From the NCBI GenBank assembly GCA_011371465.1, contig DRQL01000198.1:1-8631 (forward strand): a stretch of 8,631 nt of DNA, read 5' to 3'. The notes beneath the pieces were generated by a model that made no database searches, was not told the origin of the DNA, and saw only the letters and a program-made list of their open reading frames with translations. Position numbers and translations under genes: made by a program. The stretch comes from Gammaproteobacteria bacterium (GTDB taxonomy: Bacteria > Pseudomonadota > Gammaproteobacteria > DSM-19610). Positions 1 to 5,359 of this stretch are shown here, piece by piece; position 1 is the stretch's first letter, and each line of letters starts with the position of its first letter.

Positions 1-207
1 GACTTCCGGCACTCGCGTGTGATGGACCACTCGGCCATCGAGGCGGTCGATACGCTGGCGGAACGTTACCTGAATGCCGGCAAGACGCTGCACCTGCGTC
101 ACGTCAGCCCGGAGTGCCGCCAGCTGCTGCACAAGGCCGGTGACCTGGTCGAGGTGAACGTGCTGGAAGATCCACGCTACCACGTAGCGGTCGATGAACT
201 GGCCTGA
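1..207 (+). CDS. SulP-family anion transporter, C-terminal STAS domain (partial)
   Basis: The reading frame is open from the first base of the window and ends in TGA at 205-207, so only the last 68 residues are seen. The segment opens with DFRHSRVMDHSAIEAVDTL and continues with a short alpha/beta pattern ending near VEVNVLEDPRYHVAVDEL. This is the look of a STAS domain, the cytoplasmic domain that ends SulP inorganic anion (sulfate/bicarbonate-type) transporters; the D-x-S/H-A-hydrophobic turn resembles the anti-anti-sigma-like loop. The membrane part would lie upstream, outside the window, so substrate cannot be judged. A free-standing STAS protein is the main alternative. No clear intrinsic terminator follows the stop codon. 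Confidence 0.75.
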   Translation, partial: DFRHSRVMDHSAIEAVDTLAERYLNAGKTLHLRHVSPECRQLLHKAGDLVEVNVLEDPRYHVAVDELA

Positions 208-404
208 AGCCGGCCTCATGTAACAGAATATTCTCTCCCTACATTCCCGGGCAGGTGAACAACGCGGTAACCGGCGTCACAAACCTCAGGCGGCATCAAG
301 GAGAGCCACGGAGCCGGCTCGCGGGCGGACTCCATCTCCAGTGCTCCCGCCCGCAAGGGGAGGGCACGCTGCATCCGGCCCCGGGCCGGGTAACGGGAAC
401 GACT
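208..404 (+). other. Intergenic region and structured leader before deaD
   Basis: About 200 nt without a convincing gene. It contains a 10-bp AT-centred palindrome AGAATATTCT (225-234). Further on is an 8-bp perfect stem GCGGGCGG/CCGCCCGC (321-328 with 347-354, 18-nt loop). Last is CCGGCCC-C-GGGCCGG (375-389), ending 15 nt before the helicase ATG. I do not see a good -35/-10 pair. If the whole stretch is transcribed, the helicase mRNA has a strongly structured 5' leader; that it is transcribed is an inference. Confidence 0.5.
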
Positions 405-2240
405 ATGTCAGATTCAGAACGCATCACCGGTTTCAGGGATATGAAACTGGCCGCCCCCCTTTTACAGGCCATCGAAGACATCGGCTACGAACAGCCTTCC
501 CCCATCCAGGCGCAAAGTATCCCGGTACTGCTGGAAGGCCGCGACCTGCTCGGCCAGGCACAGACCGGGACCGGTAAAACCGCCGCTTTCGCCCTGCCGC
601 TGCTGTCACGCCTGGATCTGCGCCGCCGCGAACCCCAGTTGCTGGTGCTGGCGCCGACCCGTGAACTGGCCATCCAGGTCGCCGAGGCCTTCCAGACCTA
701 TGCACGGCACCTGAAAGGTTTTCATGTGCTGCCGATCTACGGGGGGCAGTCCTACGAAGTCCAGTTGCGCCAGTTGCGGCGGGGTGTACACGTGGTGGTG
801 GGCACGCCGGGACGCGTCATGGACCACATGCGCAACGGCAAGCTGAAACTGGACCGCCTGCAGGCGCTGGTACTCGACGAAGCCGACGAGATGCTGCGCA
901 TGGGGTTTATCGACGATGTCGAATGGGTGCTGGAGCAGACACCGGATACCCGCCAGATCGCACTGTTTTCGGCCACTATGCCGAAAGTGATCCGCAAGGT
1001 CGCTGAACGGCACCTGAGCAAGCCGGCCATCATCCGCATCGAGCAGAAAACCGCCACCGCCGAGACCATCCGCCAGCGCTACTGGCCGGTGAGCGGCCTG
1101 CACAAGCTGGACGCGCTGACGCGCGTGCTGGAAGCCGAGAACTTCGATGCCATGCTGGTATTCGTGCGCACCAAGACCGCGACCGTGGAACTGGCCGAGA
1201 AACTGGAAGCGCGTGGCCACGCCTGCGAAGCGCTCAACGGTGATATTCCGCAGAACATGCGCGAGCGCATCGTCGAGCGGCTGAAAAACGGTCAGCTGGA
1301 CATTCTGGTTGCGACCGATGTGGTGGCGCGCGGACTGGACGTCAAGCGCATCAGTCATGTCATCAATTACGACATCCCGACGGATGTCGAAGCCTATATT
1401 CACCGTATCGGCCGCACCGGCCGGGCCGGCAAGACCGGCGACGCCATCCTGTTCGTGGCGCCGCGCGAGAAGCGGTTGTTGCGTGCCATCGAAAAGACCA
1501 TACGCCAGCCTATCGAACCCATGCAGATGCCGACGGCCAAAGATATCAATGTGCAGCGTGTGCAGCGTTTCAAGGAGCGGGTACGCGATGCGCTGGCGGA
1601 CGACCGTAACGAGCTGTTCTACCAGTTGCTGACCGAAGTGCAGCAGGAAGAAAGTGCCGAGCCGCTGGAGATCGCGGCAGCACTGGCTGCGATGCTGCAG
1701 GGTGATGAACCCCTGCTGCTTTCTGAAAAACCGCAGCGGGCGCCGCGCGAGGAGCGCGCCGGTCGCAAGTCGGAAGGCGACCGGAAACGCCCGCCCAAAG
1801 GCCGCAAGGCGCCGGCTTCAGACCAGGCGCGGCCGCTGAAAGGGCACCCGGAGGTCGAGATGATGCGCTTCCGTGTCGAGGTCGGCTACCAGCACGACGT
1901 CAAGCCCGGCAACATCGTCGGCGCCATTGCCAACGAAGCGGAGCTGGACAGCGAGTACATCGGCCATATAGAAATCTATGACGAGTATTCCACCGTGGAC
2001 CTGCCCGCCGGTATGCCCAAGGAAACCTTTTTCGCGCTGAAAAAGGCGCGCGTCGCGCAGCGCCGGCTGGATATCAGCGTGGCCGGTGAGCCGGCACCGG
2101 CCAGAAAACGCAAGCCGCTTTCCTTCCAGTCGAAAAAGAAAGCCAAAACCGGCGCCAAACGCAAGGGCAAGCCGGCAGGCGGTGAACGTGTGAAAAAGAA
2201 AACCGGCAAAAAGTCCGGGAAAAAAGCCAGGGACCACTAA
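405..2240 (+). CDS. deaD: DEAD-box ATP-dependent RNA helicase, DeaD/CsdA type
   Basis: Cytoplasmic ATP-dependent RNA helicase; DeaD/CsdA proteins act in ribosome assembly, mRNA decay and cold adaptation. The 611-aa product (E. coli DeaD is 629 aa) carries the full motif set: Q motif around GYEQPSPIQ (28-36), Walker A AQTGTGKT (52-59), PTRELA (84-89), TPGR (134-137), DEAD (158-161), SAT (189-191), ATDVVARGLD (303-312) and HRIGRTGR (333-340). A linker rich in Arg/Lys/Pro (about 440-482) leads to a DbpA-type RRM-like RNA-binding domain (about 484-558), which separates DeaD from RhlE/SrmB. A Lys-rich tail follows (565-611). ATG 405 is chosen because MSDSERITGF gives a normal N terminus. The frame is open back to GTG 255, but that extension is low-complexity and unlike the family. 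The ribosome binding site is weak (CGGGAA). nei follows after 11 nt, probably on the same transcript. Confidence 0.95.
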   Translation: MSDSERITGFRDMKLAAPLLQAIEDIGYEQPSPIQAQSIPVLLEGRDLLGQAQTGTGKTAAFALPLLSRLDLRRREPQLLVLAPTRELAIQVAEAFQTYARHLKGFHVLPIYGGQSYEVQLRQLRRGVHVVVGTPGRVMDHMRNGKLKLDRLQALVLDEADEMLRMGFIDDVEWVLEQTPDTRQIALFSATMPKVIRKVAERHLSKPAIIRIEQKTATAETIRQRYWPVSGLHKLDALTRVLEAENFDAMLVFVRTKTATVELAEKLEARGHACEALNGDIPQNMRERIVERLKNGQLDILVATDVVARGLDVKRISHVINYDIPTDVEAYIHRIGRTGRAGKTGDAILFVAPREKRLLRAIEKTIRQPIEPMQMPTAKDINVQRVQRFKERVRDALADDRNELFYQLLTEVQQEESAEPLEIAAALAAMLQGDEPLLLSEKPQRAPREERAGRKSEGDRKRPPKGRKAPASDQARPLKGHPEVEMMRFRVEVGYQHDVKPGNIVGAIANEAELDSEYIGHIEIYDEYSTVDLPAGMPKETFFALKKARVAQRRLDISVAGEPAPARKRKPLSFQSKKKAKTGAKRKGKPAGGERVKKKTGKKSGKKARDH

Positions 2241-2251
2241 CCGCTGAGCGT

Positions 2252-3100
2252 ATGCCTGAAGGTCCGGAAATCAAGCGCGCAGCCGACGAGATTGCAGCGG
2301 CCATCGGCGGTCGGCGGGTGAGCCGGGTGTGGTTTGCCTTCCGCCGCCTGCAGCGGTACAGCCGGCAACTGGCCGGTAGCCGGGTGCTGGACGTAACCGC
2401 GCGCAGCAAGGCGATACTGACCCGTTTCGATAATGGCCTGACCCTGTACAGCCACAACCAGCTCTATGGTCGCTGGCTTGTGCTGCCCGCGGGCGGGTAT
2501 CCCGCCACTTCCCGCTCACTGCGCCTGGCCATTCATACCCGGGATGCCATGGCCCTTCTGTACAGTGCCTCGTCCATCGACGTGTTGAAAACCGACCGTC
2601 TTGACCGGCACCCCTACCTGGGTACGCTGGGTATCGAGTTGCTGGCGGACGATACCCGGCCGGAAGAGGTCGTAGCGCGCTTCGAGGACCGCCGGTTTCA
2701 CCGCCGGCAGCTGATGGGCCTGTTACAGGACCAGCAATTCATTGCCGGCATGGGCAATTACCTGTGCTGCGAGGCGCTGCATGTCAGTGGCGTGCACCCC
2801 GGCGCACGACTGGCCGATCTCGACCGGACAGCGCGCCGGCGTCTGGCGAAAACCTGTCTCGATCTGACCCGGCAGAGCTACCGGACCGGCGGGATCACCA
2901 ACCGGATCGGTCGCGCGAAAAAACTGCGCAGCGCGGGCGCAGCCTTCGAGGCATACCGTTTCCACCTGTACCGGCGTGCGGGCTTGCCCTGTTACCGCTG
3001 CGGCAGCGCCATCGTCAAGGAACGTTTTTCCGGCCGGACAGGATACCGGTGCCCGGTTTGCCAGGTGGAGCCGCATCGGCAAACGGGGTGCCGTTCCTGA
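2252..3100 (+). CDS. nei: Endonuclease VIII (Nei) DNA glycosylase/AP lyase
   Basis: Base-excision repair enzyme that removes oxidised pyrimidines and cuts the abasic strand by beta,delta-elimination. The 282-aa protein starts MPEGPEI, the Fpg/Nei signature. After Met removal, Pro2 is the Schiff-base nucleophile and Glu3 the acid. Lys53 corresponds to the conserved catalytic lysine (Lys52 in mature numbering). The helix-two-turn-helix DNA-binding element lies around FIAGMGNYLCCEALHVSGVHP (163-182). A C-terminal zinc finger has Cys247, Cys250, Cys267 and Cys270 with the conserved Arg262 in its hairpin. MPEGPEI rather than the Fpg-type MPELPEV start favours Nei. The protein is slightly longer than E. 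coli Nei (263 aa), with a 12-residue tail after the finger containing one more His and Cys. It sits 11 nt after deaD with only a weak ribosome binding site, suggesting co-transcription and perhaps coupled translation. Confidence 0.94.
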   Translation: MPEGPEIKRAADEIAAAIGGRRVSRVWFAFRRLQRYSRQLAGSRVLDVTARSKAILTRFDNGLTLYSHNQLYGRWLVLPAGGYPATSRSLRLAIHTRDAMALLYSASSIDVLKTDRLDRHPYLGTLGIELLADDTRPEEVVARFEDRRFHRRQLMGLLQDQQFIAGMGNYLCCEALHVSGVHPGARLADLDRTARRRLAKTCLDLTRQSYRTGGITNRIGRAKKLRSAGAAFEAYRFHLYRRAGLPCYRCGSAIVKERFSGRTGYRCPVCQVEPHRQTGCRS

Positions 3101-3110
3101 CCCCGGCGCA

Positions 3111-3132
3111 GTAGCGGAAATCGAACCGCTAC
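3111..3132. terminator. Hairpin between convergent genes, possible bidirectional terminator
   Basis: GTAGCGG (3111-3117) and CCGCTAC (3126-3132) form a perfect 7-bp stem with an 8-nt loop. It sits 10 nt past the nei stop and 34 nt before the end of the convergent small membrane-protein gene. There is no U-tract on either strand, so a canonical intrinsic terminator is not shown. Confidence 0.35.
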
Positions 3133-3166
3133 GACCACCGCTGCCAGTCCGTCCGGGTGTGACCGC

Positions 3167-3409
3167 TTATTGCTTGTCCATCGAGCAGAGATAGGGTTTC
3201 GCCATCAGGGCAACGATCAGGAAAACACCGCCGTATACCAGGCTGCCCAGCGAGATGGAATTGAGCACGGCCTCGGCCGCGTTCCGGTCCTGCAGGCTGC
3301 TGTATTCGCCGGCGATGATGAAATACAGAACGACGGCAAATACCAGCACACTCAGGGCTACATTGCCGAGCAGGAAGGCGAGTACACGACAGGATTTTTT
3401 CTTGGACAT
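3167..3409 (-). CDS. Small two-helix membrane protein, function unknown
   Basis: An 80-aa protein with a basic N terminus (MSKKKSCR) and two strongly hydrophobic segments, about residues 9-32 and 52-70. They are joined by a polar loop rich in Glu/Asp/Asn (35-48), and the tail ends CSMDKQ. By the positive-inside rule both ends should face the cytoplasm. I do not recognise the family. The frame is open 24 codons further upstream. ATG 3409 is chosen because GGAG lies at proper spacing before it (TGGAGCAGAACATG on the minus strand), and the upstream extension is not membrane-protein-like. The gene is divergent from the CBS gene. The FNR-like box at 3473-3486 lies with its centre 41.5 nt upstream of a predicted start at about 3438, which has a TAAGGT -10 at 3450-3445, so the same box could serve this gene. 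Confidence 0.7.
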   Translation of the reverse strand: MSKKKSCRVLAFLLGNVALSVLVFAVVLYFIIAGEYSSLQDRNAAEAVLNSISLGSLVYGGVFLIVALMAKPYLCSMDKQ

Positions 3410-3472
3410 GTTCTGCTCCACTACAGGTTTGAAATGATGCAGGTACCTTAGCGGGGTGTGTGGGGCGGGTAT

Positions 3473-3486
3473 TTGACCCACATCAA
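3473..3486. promoter_or_regulatory. FNR/Anr-type operator in divergent spacer
   Basis: TTGAC-CCAC-ATCAA matches the FNR/Anr consensus TTGAT-N4-ATCAA at 9 of 10 defined bases. The centre (3479.5) lies about 30.5 nt from a TATAAG -10 at 3510-3515 on the plus strand. This is close to the 29.5 nt expected of a class II FNR-activated promoter, and would give a start near 3522 for the CBS gene. On the minus strand TAAGGT (3450-3445) is exactly 29.5 nt away. It belongs to the wider CRP/FNR superfamily, so Dnr or another member could be the binder. Binding is inferred. Confidence 0.55.
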
Positions 3487-3498
3487 ATAAGTGGGTAT

Positions 3499-3514
3499 TT
3501 ATATTATAATATAA
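3499..3514. promoter_or_regulatory. AT-only 16-bp palindrome carrying -10 elements
   Basis: TTATATTATAATATAA is a perfect 16-bp palindrome with no G or C, in a GC-rich window. It contains a consensus TATAAT on both strands (3505-3510 plus; 3508-3503 minus) and, just beyond, TATAAG at 3510-3515. It most likely provides the melting region of the CBS promoter. Because of its symmetry it could open in either direction or bind a regulator. Confidence 0.5.
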
Positions 3515-3530
3515 GAAGAAAGCTGTTCAG

Positions 3531-3603
3531 CGTATCGGGCGGGGGAGTGCTCGCAGTCGCTGCGCGAGCGGCGCCGGGGCTCGACCCTGGCTACCCGGAT
3601 ACG
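3531..3603 (+). ncRNA. Predicted three-way-junction RNA in the CBS leader
   Basis: The outer stem pairs CGTATCGGG (3531-3539) with CCCGGATACG (3594-3603): 9 bp with one bulged G at 3597. Inside it, arm 1 pairs GCTCGC (3549-3554) with GCGAGC (3564-3569), with an alternative CGCAG/CTGCG pairing at 3552-3564. Arm 2 pairs GCCGGGG (3573-3579) with CCCTGGC (3585-3591) as 7 bp with one G-U and a CTCGA loop. The block starts about 10 nt after the predicted FNR-dependent start site and ends 41 nt before the CBS ATG. It may be a cis-regulatory leader, a small RNA or a copy of a dispersed intergenic repeat. I recognise no known riboswitch. The fold is by hand. Confidence 0.4.
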
Positions 3604-3644
3604 GTATAAAAAACCCTGATTTGTCTGTTCAAGGATGCCCGAGT

Positions 3645-4079
3645 ATGAAAAGAATGCCGCTGCTGAAAACCGCCATGACCCCTTTTCCCTATTCCGTCGA
3701 CCTGGAAGCTTCTTTTGAAGAGGCCAGCGAGTTGATGGGGCGGCACAATGTGCGCCACCTGCCGGTGACCAGCGACCATAGCGTGGTGGGGGTCATCACG
3801 GACCGGGACATGACCTCCGCCATGAACCTGCGTTCTTCACCCGGGGATCCGGTTGGCCTGAGTGTGCGGGACCTGTACATGCCCGACCCGTACATCGTCA
3901 GTGTCGATGAACCGCTCGACAACGTGCTGCTGACCATGGCGGAGCGGCATATCGGTTCGGTCATTGTCACCAAAGCCGGCAAACTGGCCGGTATGTTTAC
4001 GGCCGTGGATGCCTGCCGCAGCTATGGCGAATTCCTTCGTGAGTACTTTCCACGCCCGGACGGTAACGCGGTCGCCTAG
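3645..4079 (+). CDS. CBS-domain pair protein
   Basis: A 144-aa protein made of two CBS domains and nothing else. CBS1 (about 8-60) has AMTPFPYSVDLEASFEEA, then NVRHLPVTSDHSVVGVITDRD. CBS2 (about 76-128) has LYMPDPYIVSVDEPLDNVLL, then HIGSVIVTKAGKLAGMFTAVD. Paired CBS domains form a Bateman module that binds adenosine nucleotides (AMP, ATP, SAM or NAD-type ligands) and acts as an energy or redox sensor. With no attached enzyme domain, it probably works by contacting a partner. ATG 3645 is preceded by AAGGA (3631-3635) at 9-nt spacing; the frame is open to TTG 3621 but that start has no such support. The upstream region has an FNR-like box and a structured leader. A second, weaker promoter (TCGACC, 18 nt, TATAAA at 3605-3610) is possible. 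It overlaps the acetyltransferase by one base. Confidence 0.88.
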   Translation: MKRMPLLKTAMTPFPYSVDLEASFEEASELMGRHNVRHLPVTSDHSVVGVITDRDMTSAMNLRSSPGDPVGLSVRDLYMPDPYIVSVDEPLDNVLLTMAERHIGSVIVTKAGKLAGMFTAVDACRSYGEFLREYFPRPDGNAVA

Positions 4080-4576
4080 TGACCACCGTGACCGTGCGGC
4101 CGTATGCGCAGCGTGACGAGGCACGGTTGCGCACCATTGCCCTGCAGAACTTCATTGAGCAGGTTCAGGTGGGGCAGGCGGCGGATGCGGAAGACCCCGC
4201 CGCCCAGTCATACCTGGCGCACATCATCCGGATAGCGGAGGGTGACAGGGGCGTTCTCCTGGTTGCGGAACAGGGGCAGCAGCTGATTGGTTTCGTCTGC
4301 CTCACCGCTCCCGCCGGTACTGCGGAGGGGCAGGAGGGGCAGGAGGGGCAGGAGGCGTATGCCTTTATGTCCGACCTGTTTGTCGTTCCCGCATCCCGCA
4401 ACCAGGGGGTTGGTTCGCTGCTGATCCGGGAGGTCGAGCAGTGCGCGCGTGAAATGGGCGCCGGGCACATTGCCCTGCGCGTCGCGGCCGGTAATACGGC
4501 TTCCCGGCATTTCTACGGGAATAAACGCTACCTGGAAAAATTCGTGGTGATGTCGAAGGCAATTGACGACGCTTGA
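4079..4576 (+). CDS. GNAT-family N-acetyltransferase
   Basis: A 165-aa protein with the GCN5-related acetyltransferase fold, expected to move an acetyl group from acetyl-CoA to an amine; the substrate cannot be read from the sequence. It starts with a typical beta1 (TVTVRPYAQRDEARL). Motif A follows strand beta4: MSDLFVVPASRNQGVGSLL, with the R-x-x-G-x-G pyrophosphate-binding loop at Arg107-Gly112. Then comes HIALRVAAGNTASRHFYGNKRY, the usual motif B with the Tyr146 region. GTG 4079 shares its G with the TAG of the CBS gene (TAGTG), indicating translational coupling; GTG 4088 or 4094 are alternatives. A loop before beta4 (83-92) is an EGQ tripeptide repeat encoded by a 9-bp tandem repeat. The pairing with a CBS protein suggests acetylation under ligand-sensing control, which is inference only. 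Confidence 0.85.
   Translation: MTTVTVRPYAQRDEARLRTIALQNFIEQVQVGQAADAEDPAAQSYLAHIIRIAEGDRGVLLVAEQGQQLIGFVCLTAPAGTAEGQEGQEGQEAYAFMSDLFVVPASRNQGVGSLLIREVEQCAREMGAGHIALRVAAGNTASRHFYGNKRYLEKFVVMSKAIDDA
4325..4355 (+). repeat. 9-bp tandem repeat inside the GNAT gene
   Basis: GAGGGGCAG occurs three times without change (4325-4333, 4334-4342, 4343-4351), followed by GAGG. It is in frame and encodes Glu-Gly-Gln three times plus Glu. A perfect triplet-multiple repeat can lengthen or shorten by slippage without breaking the frame. Confidence 0.9.
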
Positions 4577-4598
4577 CGCAGCGTGGCCGCGACTGCGT
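4576..4598. terminator. Weak hairpin between convergent genes
   Basis: ACGCAG (4576-4581) pairs with CTGCGT (4593-4598) across an 11-nt loop, filling most of the 30-nt gap between the GNAT gene and the convergent small membrane-protein gene. There is no U-tract, so termination here is only suggested by position. Confidence 0.25.
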
Positions 4599-4606
4599 AC
4601 ACGGCG

Positions 4607-4789
4607 TTACCTGAAAAATATATCAATGGTCGGGTTTTCGAAATGGCGTTCCAGTCGACGGTTATAGCGGGCGATGGAGATCACCATGAAACCGGCCGCG
4701 ATCAGGAACGTTGCGACGATGATCGACAAAAGCGGTGGATATACCACCAGTAGTATGCCGGCCAGAACAAGAACGATACCTGTGATCAT
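4607..4789 (-). CDS. Small membrane protein, DUF3096-like
   Basis: A 60-aa protein with two hydrophobic helices, about 2-20 (ITGIVLVLAGILLVVYPPL) and 22-41 (SIIVATFLIAAGFMVISIAR). A Pro-Pro turn lies between them, and a charged tail (RRLERHFENPTIDIFFR) should face the cytoplasm. The pattern glycine-rich helix, Y/F-P-x-L-L, second helix with a G turn resembles the DUF3096 family of tiny membrane proteins of unknown function; this is from memory of the family's look, not a search. ATG 4789 has a good GAGGAA ribosome binding site (minus strand GAGGAAAGCAG before ATG). The gene is convergent with the GNAT gene and divergent from the 94-aa gene at 5005. Confidence 0.7.
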   Translation of the reverse strand: MITGIVLVLAGILLVVYPPLLSIIVATFLIAAGFMVISIARYNRRLERHFENPTIDIFFR

Positions 4790-4909
4790 CTGCTTTCCTC
4801 TTTAATTGCTGGTTTCACTGGCTACATGGGTGCAGTGACGCCGCTTTGCAAGGTATCCGGCGGGAACGTTTGCCTGAACAGACCGGTCGAAGTGGATACG
4901 GGGAACCTG

Positions 4910-4951
4910 TTGACCCAGGTCAAATCCTCCCCGCGAGCAGCGGGTTATTTT
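4910..4951 (+). promoter_or_regulatory. FNR/Anr-type operator and promoter for the 94-aa gene
   Basis: TTGAC-CCAG-GTCAA (4910-4923) is a perfectly symmetric half-site pair of the FNR/Anr type and matches the box at 3473-3486 at 12 of 14 bases. A -10-like TATTTT lies at 4946-4951, its first base 29.5 nt from the box centre. This is the class II activator geometry (centre at -41.5, start near 4958). Between them is a small stem CCCGC/GCGGG (4930-4934, 4940-4944). The leader to ATG 5005 would be about 47 nt. Confidence 0.5.
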
Positions 4952-5004
4952 AGCTGTGGGCAATGCGCAACTGCGGCCCGCCGCAAACAGGAGGGAAGCG
5001 AACC

Positions 5005-5289
5005 ATGATCTGCCGGCACCCCGACTGCCTGGGGCACTATGATTTCGACAGTATTGCGCACTATGCGAAGCAGCGCTTCGTGGAGGGGCGTTCCACGGTA
5101 TCGTTGCTGGCGGAGGCCGGGTCGGAACGCGAAAAGGAAGAGATTGCCCTGGTCTCCCTGCTCGATGTGGAAGACGAGCAGATCCGGGACCTGGAACTCC
5201 ACTGCCGCTACAGCAGCCAGTGCAAGGTGCTGGATTGCCGGGACAGGCTGAGAAAGCTGATCGAGGAAGAACTTTCGGTAGAATGGTAG
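5005..5289 (+). CDS. 94-aa cysteine-containing protein, function unknown
   Basis: I do not recognise this protein. It is small, soluble-looking and mostly helical, with many charged residues and no signal peptide or membrane helix. Five cysteines lie in two groups: Cys3 and Cys8 (MICRHPDCLGHY, with His4 and His11 nearby), and Cys67, Cys73 and Cys78 (HCRYSSQCKVLDCRD). This layout could bind a metal or an Fe-S cluster, or form disulfides, but no known motif is matched. The middle (31-65) is a charged helical region. ATG 5005 is chosen because AGGAGGG (4989-4995) lies 9 nt before it; an in-frame ATG at 4963 lacks this. It follows an FNR-like promoter, and the HvfA-like secreted gene begins 70 nt downstream on the same strand, so they might share a transcript. 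Confidence 0.72.
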   Translation: MICRHPDCLGHYDFDSIAHYAKQRFVEGRSTVSLLAEAGSEREKEEIALVSLLDVEDEQIRDLELHCRYSSQCKVLDCRDRLRKLIEEELSVEW

Positions 5290-5302
5290 TATAGCCTGCT
5301 TG

Positions 5303-5328
5303 CTGCGCCCGGGTCAGGAGGGGCGCAG
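5303..5328 (+). promoter_or_regulatory. Perfect 8-bp hairpin between the 94-aa gene and the HvfA-like gene
   Basis: CTGCGCCC (5303-5310) and GGGCGCAG (5321-5328) pair perfectly around a 10-nt loop. It sits 14 nt past the upstream stop and 31 nt before the next ATG. The downstream bases (TGGTTGATGG) are only mildly T-rich, so it may be an attenuating or stabilising intercistronic hairpin, or a weak terminator. Confidence 0.4.
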
Positions 5329-5359
5329 TGGTTGATGGTCCCATAACAGGAGATTGCGT

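Noticed and set aside
255..404. Extension of the helicase frame back to GTG 255
   Set aside because: The added 50 residues are low-complexity, Arg/Gly-rich and unlike DeaD N termini. The stretch also holds strong hairpins, and ATG 405 gives the family-like start.
606..1403. 265-codon minus-strand ORF
   Set aside because: It lies wholly inside the helicase gene in an antisense frame. Its translation is His/Gln/Arg/Val-rich without domains, a shadow typical of GC-rich coding DNA.
1818..2237. 139-codon minus-strand ORF
   Set aside because: Its Leu/Phe/Gly-rich translation is the complement of the Lys-rich tail and DbpA domain of the helicase; a shadow.
3531..3603. tRNA gene
   Set aside because: The length and branching recall a tRNA, but there is no anticodon arm, no GTTCGA-type T loop and no seven-base acceptor with CCA-side pairing. 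It is kept as an unclassified structured RNA.
4930..4951. Intrinsic terminator (CCCGC/GCGGG stem plus TTATTTT)
   Set aside because: No plus-strand gene lies upstream to be terminated (the previous gene is on the minus strand). The T-rich run falls at the right distance from the FNR-like box to be a -10.
4963..5004. Upstream ATG (4963) for the 94-aa gene
   Set aside because: It has no ribosome binding site and would place the strong AGGAGGG inside the coding region. ATG 5005 fits that site at 9 nt.
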